Below, piece by piece: positions 52,887-61,529 of a stretch of DNA of 64,000 nt. The stretch spans positions 1 to 64,000 of the forward strand of contig NZ_BIFH01000041.1 in the NCBI RefSeq assembly GCF_003967355.1. The letters are read 5' to 3'. Made by a program: the position numbers and the translations under genes. The first letter of the stretch is position 1; the number at the start of each line of letters is the position of its first letter. Origin of the DNA: Embleya hyalina (GTDB lineage Bacteria; Actinomycetota; Actinomycetes; Streptomycetales; Streptomycetaceae). Below the pieces are notes generated by a model that did not search any database, had not been told where the DNA came from, and saw only the letters and a program-made list of their open reading frames with translations.

Positions 52887-53792
52887 TCAGTCCTTGCGCC
52901 GCAGGGATGCACTCCGCTCGGTCTCCACCGCAACGCGGAACTCGGACCAGGCGTCGGTGCGGATGTCGAGAGCGTCGAACAGGTAGGCGCCGACCGCGTC
53001 GGCCACGAGGGTCACGCGGGCGGGGTCGGTGTCGGTGGTCTCGGTCACGGCTTCCCCGGCGATGCCACCCAGGGTGTGCTCGCCGTTCGCCACGATCATC
53101 AGTCGCTTCGGCGCGGGGCTCAGGCGGTAGGCGTCGAAGAACCAGTCCGGGCCTCGGGTGGACATCCTGGATTGGTCCTTCTCGCCGGCGATGACGAGCG
53201 CGGGAGTGGTCATGGTGCCGTAGTCCGGCCTCATGAAGGACAGGTGCTCGACGGCGAACGGGGTCAGGGAGTCCCCCGTTCCGGTCGCGGCGATCAGGAC
53301 GCCGGCCTTGATGCCGTCGCGGGAGAAGTCCTCACCGGGGTTGCCGGCGTCGTCGAGGACACGGGCACCCAGGAGCGCGCCCACGGTCTGGGCGCCCCAG
53401 GAGTGCCCCACCAGCGCGATTCGTGACCGGTCGACCCGGTCGGCGAGGCCGGCCTGCTCCATGACGTGGCCGAGGTGGTCGAGCACACCATGGAGGTCGG
53501 CGATCCGAACCCGCCAGATGGCACCGAAGCGCGGGTCGTCGAACCCGATGCCGAACCGGCGGGAATCGAGATGCGTGGGCTGGACGACGACGAAGCCCGC
53601 GGCGGCCCAGCGGTCGACCAACGGCTCATAGCCGTCCATCGACCACGCGTTGCCGTGGGAGAACACGATGACGGGCAGATCGGCGCCCCGCACGGGGGCG
53701 GTCACCTTCACCTGCAACTCGAAGTCTCGACCATCGGCGGGAACGACGATCGGCTTGATCGCGATCGTCGGCTGCTGTGCGGAAATAGGCAT
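52887..53792 (-). CDS. Alpha/beta hydrolase, paralogue of the downstream gene
   Basis: A 301-residue serine hydrolase. LPVIVFSHGNAWSMDGYEPL (oxyanion loop), IALVGHSWGAQTVGALLGAR (nucleophile Ser), LVIAGEKDQSRMS (Asp region) and GEHTLGGIAGEAVTETTDTD (His). ATG 53792 follows GAGGAAACG. It starts close to two palindromic operators and a divergent, broken TetR gene, so it was probably repressed by that TetR. The downstream paralogue lies 132 bases further on. Duplication within one unit suggests two related ester substrates. Confidence 0.85.
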   Translation of the reverse strand: MPISAQQPTIAIKPIVVPADGRDFELQVKVTAPVRGADLPVIVFSHGNAWSMDGYEPLVDRWAAAGFVVVQPTHLDSRRFGIGFDDPRFGAIWRVRIADLHGVLDHLGHVMEQAGLADRVDRSRIALVGHSWGAQTVGALLGARVLDDAGNPGEDFSRDGIKAGVLIAATGTGDSLTPFAVEHLSFMRPDYGTMTTPALVIAGEKDQSRMSTRGPDWFFDAYRLSPAPKRLMIVANGEHTLGGIAGEAVTETTDTDPARVTLVADAVGAYLFDALDIRTDAWSEFRVAVETERSASLRRKD

Positions 53793-53834
53793 GGGTGCTC
53801 GTTTCCTCGTGGAGGGCACGTGCCGCATACTTCG

Positions 53835-53874
53835 CGGAACGACGTTCCGTTTACTTTAACGGAACCGTGTTCCG
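53835..53874. promoter_or_regulatory. Two palindromic TetR-type operators
   Basis: CGGAAC-GAC-GTTCCG at 53835-53849 and CGGAAC-CGT-GTTCCG at 53860-53874: identical 6-bp arms, three-base spacers, centres 25 bases apart. They lie between the divergent hydrolase (start 53792) and TetR gene (53892), just where a TetR would control both. Strong visual evidence; binding is inferred. Confidence 0.8.
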
Positions 53875-53891
53875 CTAATCAAGGAGGGGCC

Positions 53892-54145
53892 GTGCCGCGA
53901 GAAGGAGGCGCCCGGGCGGCCGGAGCCCGGCGCACCCGCCAGGCACGCTTGACGGCAGCGGCCCGGGTCTTCGTCGAGCAAGGCGTGAACGCGCCCATTC
54001 GTGCCATCGCCGGCCGCGCTCGAGTGGGTTTGGGCACCGTGTACTGACACTTTCCCCATCGCGCGGAGATGGTCGTCGCCGCCTACCGCCATCGGATCGA
54101 AGAGTGCGTCGCCCTCGCGATCGAGCCGGCCGACTCGCCCGACCC
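53892..54145 (+). pseudogene. TetR-family regulator with in-frame TGA and lost C-terminus
   Basis: GTG 53892 has the ideal AAGGAGGGG site. The frame encodes RTRQARLTAAARVFVEQGVN, APIRAIAGRARVGLGTVY, then TGA at 54045-54047, then HFPHRAEMVVAAYRHRIEEC, VALAIEPADSPDP in the same frame. Relatives have TVYRHFP, so the stop replaces an Arg codon (CGA to TGA). The ligand-binding domain is missing altogether because an IS110 fragment begins near 54150. The truncated product would be only 51 residues, ending in the recognition helix. Confidence 0.85.
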
Positions 54146-54519
54146 CGGGAACGCGCCGTCTCGGTGGACCGAACGAACACGCCGCCGTGATCGCGAGCAT
54201 GCCCGGCATCGGACCACTCCTCGGCGCCGAGTTCCTCGCCGCGACAGGCGGCGACATGGCCGCGTTCGTCACCCCCGACCGCCTCGCCGCCTTCGCCGGC
54301 GTCGCCCCGGCCCCGCGCGACTCGGGCAAGGTCAGCGGCAACCTGCGCCGCCCGCAGCGCTACAACCGGCGCCTCCGAAGCGTGTTCTGCACGTCCGCGT
54401 TGATCGGCATCCGCTGTTGCGAGGAGTCGCGACGGTTCCACGACCGCAAGCGGGCCGAGGGCACGCGACACACCCAGGCCGTCCTCGCCCTCGCCCGCCG
54501 CCGCGTCAACGTCCTGTAG
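54146..54519 (+). mobile_element. IS110-family transposase C-terminal fragment
   Basis: The frame reads AAVIASMPGIGPLLGAEFLA, ATGGDMAAFVTPDRLAAFAG, VAPAPRDSGKVSGNLRRPQR, YNRRLRSVFCTSALIGIRCC and HTQAVLALARRRVNVL, the Transposase_20 domain of IS110/IS1111 elements with its normal end. The N-terminal DEDD catalytic domain (about 200 residues) is missing. It sits directly on the truncated TetR gene, so the insertion or a later deletion removed that gene's 3' part. No terminal repeats can be expected for this family. Confidence 0.8.
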
Positions 54520-54602
54520 GCCCTGCTGCGGAACGGAGTGACGGACGGTGCTACCAGCCCACACCATCCGTCACCCTCGCCGCTTGACAACAAGATCAGG
54601 AA

Positions 54603-55331
54603 TCACGGTTCGTGCGTCGGGTCGGTCCGCAGTGAGCGGATGTGGCCGAGGTGTTCAGACATGGCTCGGTGTACGCCTTCACCGTCTCCGGCGATGAGCA
54701 AATCGAGGATTTTTGCGTGCTCCTGCGCCGTGACGACCGGCACGGCGCGCTCGGGGAGCGCCATGAGGCCGTACAGGCACGAGCGCTTGCGCAGGTCACC
54801 GACTACCTCGATCAAGCGCTGGTTGCCGGCGAGGGTGAGCAGGCCGAGGTGGAACCGCCGGTCGGATTCCAGGTATCCGACGAGGTCGCGCCGCTCTGCG
54901 GCGGCCACGATCGCGGCCGCCAGCGGGCGCAGCGCCTCCAGTGCGGCGCGGTCGGCCGTCCGAGCCAGGCGTACCGTGACCGGGATCTCGATCAGCGAGC
55001 GGATCTCGGTGTATTCGTCGAGGTCGCGGCCGGAGAGCACGGCTACCCGGAAGCCCTTGTTGCGGACCACCTCGACCAGGCCCTCCCTGACAAGGTCGAG
55101 CACGGCCTCGCGGACCGGGGTGACCGAGACGCGGAACTGGGCGGCCAGGGTGCGCGCCGAGTAGACCACATCGGGGCGTAGCTCGCCGGCGACGAGTGCG
55201 GTGCGCAGGGCGTGCGTCACCTGGTCGCGGAGGCTCCTGTGCCCCTGCACGCGCGGCAGGTTGAGCGGCTGGTCTCCGGTTTCCGCCACGGAGGTGGTTG
55301 GTCCGGTCGACACCTCGGCGTCTGCGATCAT
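54603..55331 (-). CDS. GntR/FadR-type transcriptional regulator
   Basis: A 242-residue regulator with the winged helix GHRSLRDQVTHALRTALVAG, RTLAAQFRVSVTPVREAVLD, LVREGLVEVVRNKGFRVAVL and the FCD domain EYTEIRSLIEIPVTVRLART, ESDRRFHLGLLTLAGNQRLI, HLGHIRSLRTD; the metal-site His/Asp residues are at their usual places. ATG 55331 follows GGAGGAACC. It lies on the same strand downstream of the peptide ABC operon but 400 bases away, so it is separately expressed and may control that operon. Confidence 0.9.
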   Translation of the reverse strand: MIADAEVSTGPTTSVAETGDQPLNLPRVQGHRSLRDQVTHALRTALVAGELRPDVVYSARTLAAQFRVSVTPVREAVLDLVREGLVEVVRNKGFRVAVLSGRDLDEYTEIRSLIEIPVTVRLARTADRAALEALRPLAAAIVAAAERRDLVGYLESDRRFHLGLLTLAGNQRLIEVVGDLRKRSCLYGLMALPERAVPVVTAQEHAKILDLLIAGDGEGVHRAMSEHLGHIRSLRTDPTHEP

Positions 55332-55732
55332 CCGGTGGTTCCTCCGATGGCGTGGTCGTGTCTACGGTCACTGGGCAATGTCACCGTGGACCCGCCGCTC
55401 CGGTCGGGTCGGGTCGGCGGCAGGCTCGCCGTGCAGGCAGGGGCTGAAGCCGTGGTGGGCGCCCGGCGCGGCGCCTCGGCGAGGGTCGGGAACACGGCGC
55501 CATCGCTGGGGCGGCGAGCCGGCGCGGCGCGGTTTTGGATTTGCGTCACCCGTCCGACGGCAGGTTCCGCAGGTGGACGTCACCTCGCCGGCGCCGACCC
55601 GCCCGCATGCAAACGGCTCGACGTCTGCGCCAGGCACTGTGAGGTGAAGGCAGGCAACCGCTCTCCGGTCCAGGAAGCGATCCTCGCCTGGACGAGCCGG
55701 TCCTGTTCGCAGGAGTTCGGGAACCGGGGTGA
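55332..55732. other. Intergenic region upstream of GntR gene
   Basis: Separates the end of the ATPase gene (55733) from the GntR start (55331); must hold the GntR promoter. No gene or strong hairpin seen. Confidence 0.35.
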
Positions 55733-57715
55733 TCACGCCGCCCCATGAGTATCTCCGCCGTCGCACACTTCACCCATGAGGTCGCGTCCGCCGGTTCGCC
55801 GCCCGCCGCCTGCGGGTGTGCGTCGGGCTTCCGTCGTGACGGGTGCGTCGATCCAGGCGGCACCCGACCGGGGGATCGACTGCAACAGTTTGACGGTGTA
55901 CGGGTCGGTCGGATGGTCGAGGATTCGGTCCACCGGACCGGATTCGACGAGACGTCCGCGATGCATGATGCAGACGCGCTCGGTGATCTGCCGCAGCATC
56001 GAAAGGTCGTGCGTGATGAAGATGAAGCCGACTCCCCGTTCGCGCCGGAGCGTTGCGAACAGGTTGACGATCTGGGCTCGTACCGAGACGTCCAGGGCGG
56101 AGACGGGTTCGTCACAGACCAGGAGCCGCGGGTCGACCGCGAGTGCCCGGGCGATCGCGACACGTTGACGCTCTCCGCCGGAGAGGGCGGCCGGTTTGCG
56201 TTGTGCGTACGCGGGAGGGAGACCGACCGTCTTCAGCAGGTCGGCCACCCCTCCCGCGGTGTCCTTGACGCCGCGATCGTGCGACCTGATCGCCTCGGAC
56301 AGGGTCGATCCGATGCTTCGCATCGGGTTGAGGCTCGCGTAGGGATCCTGGAAGACCATTTGCACGGTCCCACGAAGGCGACGTCGGTCCGCGGCGCTCA
56401 GCTTGGACCAGTCGTGCGCGGGAACGCCGTCGATGCAGATGTCTCCGCTGGTACACCGCTCGAGCCCGAGGAGGGTACGGGCGAGGGTGGTCTTGCCCGA
56501 GCCCGACTCCCCGACGATGGCGACACTCTCGCCTTGGTTCACCGACAGCGACACCCCGTCGAGCGCGGTGACGGTGCGCTTCCCGATGCGGAACTCCTTG
56601 CGCAGGTCCCGGATTTCGATCAGCGGTCGCTCCGACCGCGCCTCGCTCGTCGGGGGCTCCGCGACGTCGATCCGGGCGCGCTTCGCGTCCATGGCGGCAC
56701 CGATCTCCGGCAGACGCACACACGCCGACCGGCGCAGCCTGCCGACTTCGAGCAGCGGCGGCCGTCCCTGGCGGCACGTGTCCGCGACCCACTCGCACCG
56801 GGTGGCGAAGGCACAACAGTCCACGACCTCGCGGGCCTTGGGGACCGACCCGGGGATGGAGGGAAGCTCGACGACCCGGCGGTCGAGCGAGGGCTCGGAC
56901 AGCAGGAGGCCCTGGGCGTAGGGGTGCAGCGGCCTGGATTCCAGGTCGGCGGCGGGCGCGACCTCGATGAGCGAGCCGCCGTACATCACGTGGATGCGGT
57001 CGCACATCGCGAAGGCGACACGCAGGTCGTGGGTGATGAGTACGAGGCTCATTCCCCGCGCCTTCTGGACGCCGCGCAGCAGGGTGAGCATCTCCTTCTG
57101 GGTCGTGACGTCCAGAGCCGTCGTCGGTTCGTCGGCGATCAAGATCTTCGGATCGCGGGCGAGCGCCGCGGCCACGGCGACGCGCTGGCGCATTCCCCCG
57201 GAGAGCTGGAAGGAGTACCGGTCCGCCACGGAGGGGTCGGTGAGTCCGACCTCGGCGAGTCGGCGAAGGACCTCCGCCCTGCGCTCGGATCGCGGCGGGC
57301 GTCGGCGGCCATCCCGGATCAACGACTCCTCGATGATGCGCCCGCAGCGAAACACGGGGTTGAGCATCGTGAACGGGTCCTGGAGTACGAACCCGATCTC
57401 GCGTCCTCTGACGTGGCTCCACTCGCGTTCGGACAGCTCGAGGAGGTTGCGGCCGCCGTACTCGACCTGGCCGCGGGCGACGAGTGATCCCGGCAGGAGA
57501 CCCATGATGGCGCGGGCGGTCAGGGATTTTCCGCTCCCGGACTCGCCGACGATCCCGACCGTTTCGCCCGGGGCCAGGTCGAGGTCGAACGAGGACACGA
57601 TGGGGTCGGTACCGTCCGGACCGACCGCGTCGACGCCGAGGTCGCGCACCTTCAGGACGGTGCTCGTGGTCGTCTCGTGCGCGGCGGGGCGGTGCGACTT
57701 CCCGGGGGCGATCAC
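55733..57715 (-). CDS. Peptide ABC importer, fused double ATPase
   Basis: A 660-residue protein with two complete nucleotide-binding domains joined in one chain (OppD-OppF type). First domain: Walker A GESGSGKS, signature QLSGGMRQR, Walker B LIADEPTT; it ends in the Cys-containing oligopeptide tail (DCCAFATRCEWVADTCRQG). Second domain: GESGSGKT, ALSGGERQR, LVCDEPVS. The fusion is common in Dpp/Opp-like importers. It powers peptide import with the adjacent permeases. GTG 57715 overlaps the stop of the permease gene (GTGA). Last gene of the transport operon. Confidence 0.93.
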   Translation of the reverse strand: MIAPGKSHRPAAHETTTSTVLKVRDLGVDAVGPDGTDPIVSSFDLDLAPGETVGIVGESGSGKSLTARAIMGLLPGSLVARGQVEYGGRNLLELSEREWSHVRGREIGFVLQDPFTMLNPVFRCGRIIEESLIRDGRRRPPRSERRAEVLRRLAEVGLTDPSVADRYSFQLSGGMRQRVAVAAALARDPKILIADEPTTALDVTTQKEMLTLLRGVQKARGMSLVLITHDLRVAFAMCDRIHVMYGGSLIEVAPAADLESRPLHPYAQGLLLSEPSLDRRVVELPSIPGSVPKAREVVDCCAFATRCEWVADTCRQGRPPLLEVGRLRRSACVRLPEIGAAMDAKRARIDVAEPPTSEARSERPLIEIRDLRKEFRIGKRTVTALDGVSLSVNQGESVAIVGESGSGKTTLARTLLGLERCTSGDICIDGVPAHDWSKLSAADRRRLRGTVQMVFQDPYASLNPMRSIGSTLSEAIRSHDRGVKDTAGGVADLLKTVGLPPAYAQRKPAALSGGERQRVAIARALAVDPRLLVCDEPVSALDVSVRAQIVNLFATLRRERGVGFIFITHDLSMLRQITERVCIMHRGRLVESGPVDRILDHPTDPYTVKLLQSIPRSGAAWIDAPVTTEARRTPAGGGRRTGGRDLMGEVCDGGDTHGAA

Positions 57716-58581
57716 TTGCTTCCTCCACGACTCGAAAGCGACTCGTACAACCAGTCGCCGATGATGTTCATCGAGACCGCCGTCGCCACGATCATGGCGC
57801 CGGACGCGAGTGCCGCCGCGGGGTTCTCGAAGAGCAGGTTGGTTCCGTCGCTGAGCATGCGGCCCCAGTCCGGCGAACCCGGGTCGACCCCGAAGCCGAG
57901 GAACGAGAGTCCGGAGAGCGCGACGATGGCGCCGGCGAAGGTGAGGAACGCGTTGGCGACGGCGGTCGCGGACAGATTCGGCCAGATGTGGAGGAGCATG
58001 ATCCGTCGATTCGACAGGCCCAGCGCACGTGCGGCTTCGACGTAGGGCAGGGTCGCCTGCTCCAGCGTCGCGCCTCGGATGATGCGCGTGTCGAAGGGGA
58101 TGGTGAGTACGAGGAGGAGGGCGACCGCCATCCAGTAGCCCCCGCCGAACGCACCGGCGACGACCACGATGATGAGCAGTCCGGGCAGCGCCCACATGAA
58201 GTCGACCCAGCGCATGACGATCGCGTCGACGGCACCGCCCTTGTATCCGCTCCACAGGCCCAGCAGGTTCCCGATCAGCATGGAGCCGATCGTGACGACC
58301 AGCGGGCCGACGAACGCGGTGCGTGCTCCGGCGATCAGCCTGGAGAAGACGTCTCGACCCAGTTCGTCGGTGCCGAGCCAGTGGCCGGAACCGGGCGGGG
58401 CCAGGACCTCCGTGAGGTGTTGCGCGGCCGGGTCCTGCGGGGCCAACGCGGCTCCGAAGACGGTCATGAGGACGACGCCGGCAACGATCACCAGGCAGAC
58501 CAGTACGGTCCAGGGCAGGCGCTTCGAGCGGCGGCGCGTGGACTTCCCGAGGTCCCCGAGCTGCGGGACGATGGCACTCAT
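57712..58581 (-). CDS. Peptide ABC importer permease (DppC-like)
   Basis: A 289-residue inner-membrane permease with six helices and the N-terminal OppC_N helix (LPWTVLVCLVIVAGVVLMTV). Motifs: LGTDELGRDVFSRLIAGART, VRWVDFMWALPGLLIIVVVA-like, and the EAA loop YVEAARALGLSNRRIMLLHI. Start overlaps the stop of the upstream permease as ATGA (58578-58581); its own stop overlaps the ATPase start. It forms the channel with the DppB-like partner. Confidence 0.92.
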   Translation of the reverse strand: MSAIVPQLGDLGKSTRRRSKRLPWTVLVCLVIVAGVVLMTVFGAALAPQDPAAQHLTEVLAPPGSGHWLGTDELGRDVFSRLIAGARTAFVGPLVVTIGSMLIGNLLGLWSGYKGGAVDAIVMRWVDFMWALPGLLIIVVVAGAFGGGYWMAVALLLVLTIPFDTRIIRGATLEQATLPYVEAARALGLSNRRIMLLHIWPNLSATAVANAFLTFAGAIVALSGLSFLGFGVDPGSPDWGRMLSDGTNLLFENPAAALASGAMIVATAVSMNIIGDWLYESLSSRGGSK

Positions 58582-59543
58582 GTGGTCGACCTTCCGTGCC
58601 TGATCCGGGGATCCGCGGCCATGTAGAGCAGGTCCGCCGCCAGGTTCGCGACCATGATCAGCGCGGCCACCAGCAGCGCGATGGCCTGCAGGGTCGGGAG
58701 GTCCTGGCTCGCGGCGGATCGCACGAGCAGGTCGCCGATCCCGGGGATCGAGAAGGTGACCTCGACGAGGACCGCTCCGGTGACCAGGGAGGCGAGCAGG
58801 GGCACGCTGACGGTGATCACGGGGATCAGGCCGTTGCGCAACGCGTACAGCAGGTACACCCGGCGAGACGTCAGTCCGCGTGCTCGGGCGAAGGTCACGT
58901 AGTCCTGGTCGAGCACCTTGATCATCACGGCCCGCGTGTGCTTGACGATGAGCCCGGCGCCGGCGATCGCGAGCGAGATCGCCGGGAGGGTCAGGTGCCA
59001 GAGCTTGTCGACGAAGCCGGTGCCGGCGCCGAAGACCGGGAACCAGCCCAGAAGCACGCCGAAGACATAGAGCAGGGCCACCGCGCCCACGAAGACCGGC
59101 GTGCTGAACCCGACGATCACCGAAGCCACGATGCCGCGGTCGACGGCCGTCGATTTCTTCGCCGCCGCGGCCAGGCCCAACGGTATTCCGATGAGCATGG
59201 TCAGCACGTAGGCAACGCCCGCGAGGATGAGGGAGTTGGGCAGTCGTGCGTTGATCTCGTCGGTGACCGGGAGTGTCGAGACCGAGGAGTTTCCGAAGTC
59301 GAACCGTACGGCGTCCTTCAACCAGATCCAGTACTGGGTGAGGAACGGTTCGTTCAGGTGGTACTGCCGTCGCAACAATTCCTCGGTCTCCGGGGTGCGC
59401 CTGCGGGTGCCGAGCAGGTTGCCCACGGCGTCGCCGGGGGTGATGTACAGCAAGGAGAAGATGACGAACGAAATCAGCACCAGCATCCCGGCGTAGACCA
59501 GGATCCGGCTCACCACCAGGGAAGCGGTCGCTCGTGTTCGCAT
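58578..59543 (-). CDS. Peptide ABC importer permease (DppB-like)
   Basis: A 321-residue permease with six helices: LVVSRILVYAGMLVLISFVI, FSLLYITPGDAV, PNSLILAGVAYVLTMLIGIP, VGFSTPVFVGAVALLYVFGV, the EAA loop DYVTFARARGLTSRRVYLLY and LEVTFSIPGIGDLL-like end. ATG 59543 is preceded by AAGGCAACG. It follows the binding-protein gene after 65 bases and overlaps the next permease (ATGA). Confidence 0.92.
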   Translation of the reverse strand: MRTRATASLVVSRILVYAGMLVLISFVIFSLLYITPGDAVGNLLGTRRRTPETEELLRRQYHLNEPFLTQYWIWLKDAVRFDFGNSSVSTLPVTDEINARLPNSLILAGVAYVLTMLIGIPLGLAAAAKKSTAVDRGIVASVIVGFSTPVFVGAVALLYVFGVLLGWFPVFGAGTGFVDKLWHLTLPAISLAIAGAGLIVKHTRAVMIKVLDQDYVTFARARGLTSRRVYLLYALRNGLIPVITVSVPLLASLVTGAVLVEVTFSIPGIGDLLVRSAASQDLPTLQAIALLVAALIMVANLAADLLYMAADPRIRHGRSTT

Positions 59544-59608
59544 CGTTGCCTTGTCTCGTCGGGGCTTTCGGCCGGTGTGGCCGCGGCTCTCCCGGCCGCG
59601 TCGTGCGA

Positions 59609-61210
59609 TCACGACGCGGGCTTGAGTTGCGCCACCCACGCGGCCGGACCGTACGCGGAGGAGAAGGGGTTCAGCTCGGGCCACGCGAACCTGCCGGACA
59701 GCGCCAGAGCGTTCTTGCCGAGGTAGAGGGGGATGTAGGGAACATCCTCGGCGGCGAGCCTGTCCAGGGCGGAGTACGCCTGGAATCGGCCGGCCCGGTC
59801 GGTCGTGGAGATTCCCGCCTTGACCAGCTTGTCGGCCTCCGGGTTGCGGTAGGCGGCGTAGTTCGCGTAGGCGACGTCGGCCTGGGAACCGTCGAGGAGG
59901 AAGCCGGCCGTGGTGTTCGGCTCCTCCGAGCAGTCCAGGCGCTGGATCGTGAGCTGGACCTTGTCCTTGGCTGCTCCTTCACCGACGCGCTGGGTGTACT
60001 GGGCCTCGGAGAGGACCTTCACGTCGAGTTCGATCCCGGCCTTCGCGACCATGCCTGCGATGGCCTGGGCGATCTTGGGACGGACTCCGTCCTCGGGAAC
60101 CTCGAAGGTTCCCTTGACGCCGTCCGGGTGGCCGGACCGCGCGATCTCCTCCTTCGCCTTGGTCAGGTCGAACCCGTACGTCGGGAGCGAGCCGATCATG
60201 GCGTCGATGTCCGCCTTGTCGGCCACCTTTGCCAGGACCTGGGCCGGGAGCAGGCTGTCGTAGGGAACCGCGTCGTCGCCTTCGGCGATCGCGAGGTCCT
60301 TGCGGTTCAGCGCGTAGGCGAAGGCGCGCCGGACGTGCACGTCGTTCCAGGGGTCCACCTGGGTGTTCAGCGACATGAACGTCTGCTTGCAGCCGGGGAC
60401 GCTCACCGGCTTCGCCTTGGAGCTCGCGGCGAACGCCCGGGGGTCCGCGAGCGGGTACACGGCGTCGAGTCCGCCGGACCGGTAGGCGAGCGCGGCGCTG
60501 GTCACGGTCTTGAAGGGCTTGACCGACACCTTGCGGATCGTCGGCGTGCCGCCCCACCAGTCCGGGTTGGCGGAGAACTCCGCGCCTTCGGTCGGGTTCA
60601 GGGTGTCGACCCGGTACGGCCCGGTCGCCATGGTCAGGGTGCCCGGCTTGCCGAAGTCGGTCTTGTGCTCGTCGTGGAACTTCTTCTGGAAGATGCTCGC
60701 TCCCACGCTGGCGAGCAGTGACAGCACACTGGCGTCGGCCTGTTTCATCGTGAGGACGACGGTGTACGGGTCCTTCGCGGTCACGTTCGCCACGTTCACG
60801 AACAGCGACTCGTACGGGGACGGCGACAGGCGGTCGTAGTCGAGCGAGGCCACCACGTCGGCCGACGTCATCTCGGTGCCGTCCCAGAACTTGACGCCCT
60901 TGCGCAGGTGGAAGACGTACGTGAGGGCGTCGGGGGTGTCCCACGACTCCGCGAGACCCGGGGCCAGTTGGCCCTCGGCGTCGGCGGTGAGCAGGGCGTC
61001 GTAGACCGTGGCGAGCAGGGCGTTGCCCGAGGTCAGCGTGAGCGGGTCGACGCTGTCGAGGCTGTCCGCGACGATTCCCCACCGGAGGTGGTCCGCTTTC
61101 CCGCCGATGGCTCCCGGCTTCTCGGCGCCGTTGCAGCCGGTCAGCAGCGCTGCCACACATACACCGGTGGCGCCGACCGCCACGAGTCTCTTGGACCTCT
61201 TACGCGTCAT
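59609..61210 (-). CDS. Peptide-binding lipoprotein (SBP family 5)
   Basis: A 533-residue extracytoplasmic solute-binding protein. The lipoprotein signal MTRKRSKRLVAVGATGVCVA is followed by ALLTGCNGAEKPG with the lipidated Cys near residue 26. Family-5 marks: WDTPDALTYVFHLRKGVKFW, DGTEMTSADVVASLDYDRLS, FDLTKAKEEIARSGHPDGVK, VRRAFAYALNRKDLAIAEGD. It captures peptides outside and hands them to the permeases. ATG 61210 has GAGGAGG upstream. First gene of the import operon and divergent from the PucR regulator. Confidence 0.93.
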   Translation of the reverse strand: MTRKRSKRLVAVGATGVCVAALLTGCNGAEKPGAIGGKADHLRWGIVADSLDSVDPLTLTSGNALLATVYDALLTADAEGQLAPGLAESWDTPDALTYVFHLRKGVKFWDGTEMTSADVVASLDYDRLSPSPYESLFVNVANVTAKDPYTVVLTMKQADASVLSLLASVGASIFQKKFHDEHKTDFGKPGTLTMATGPYRVDTLNPTEGAEFSANPDWWGGTPTIRKVSVKPFKTVTSAALAYRSGGLDAVYPLADPRAFAASSKAKPVSVPGCKQTFMSLNTQVDPWNDVHVRRAFAYALNRKDLAIAEGDDAVPYDSLLPAQVLAKVADKADIDAMIGSLPTYGFDLTKAKEEIARSGHPDGVKGTFEVPEDGVRPKIAQAIAGMVAKAGIELDVKVLSEAQYTQRVGEGAAKDKVQLTIQRLDCSEEPNTTAGFLLDGSQADVAYANYAAYRNPEADKLVKAGISTTDRAGRFQAYSALDRLAAEDVPYIPLYLGKNALALSGRFAWPELNPFSSAYGPAAWVAQLKPAS

Positions 61211-61355
61211 GACCGTCCTCCTCGTGCCGGGGATCCGACCCCGGCCGATTGTGTGCCGCCTGCTCGAACGTGATCAGGCTCACGGATTCGGACGAGAGTA
61301 TGTCCGTGGATCGGAACGGTTCTGGTGACGATCTTCCAAGTTTTCCCGCCCGAAT

Positions 61356-61482
61356 CGTTCGGCCGAACGAACTTGCGCAACCTTCCCTTCACCTTCGCCC
61401 GGGTCCGCCGGAGGTTGTGGCCGTGGGTCGCGCGAACGTCATTTTTGGTAACCGAAGATGAACAGGAGTCGCAAGTTCGTTC
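61356..61482. promoter_or_regulatory. Palindrome and 13-bp inverted repeat in the divergent promoter region
   Basis: CGTTCGGCCGAACG at 61356-61369 is a perfect 14-bp palindrome. GAACGAACTTGCG at 61365-61377 is repeated, perfectly inverted, at 61470-61482. These lie between the binding-protein gene (start 61210) and PucR (61530). They are good candidates for PucR or GntR binding with looping; the direct evidence is the symmetry only. Confidence 0.6.
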
Positions 61483-61529
61483 ACTTTTCCCAAGACGTGC
61501 GGTCGGGCTTCTCGTAAGGTACGGAAGGT

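Noticed and set aside
58596-59726. Plus-strand open frame opposite the DppB-like permease
   Set aside because: Antisense to a clear permease; typical mirror frame of a hydrophobic protein in GC-rich DNA.
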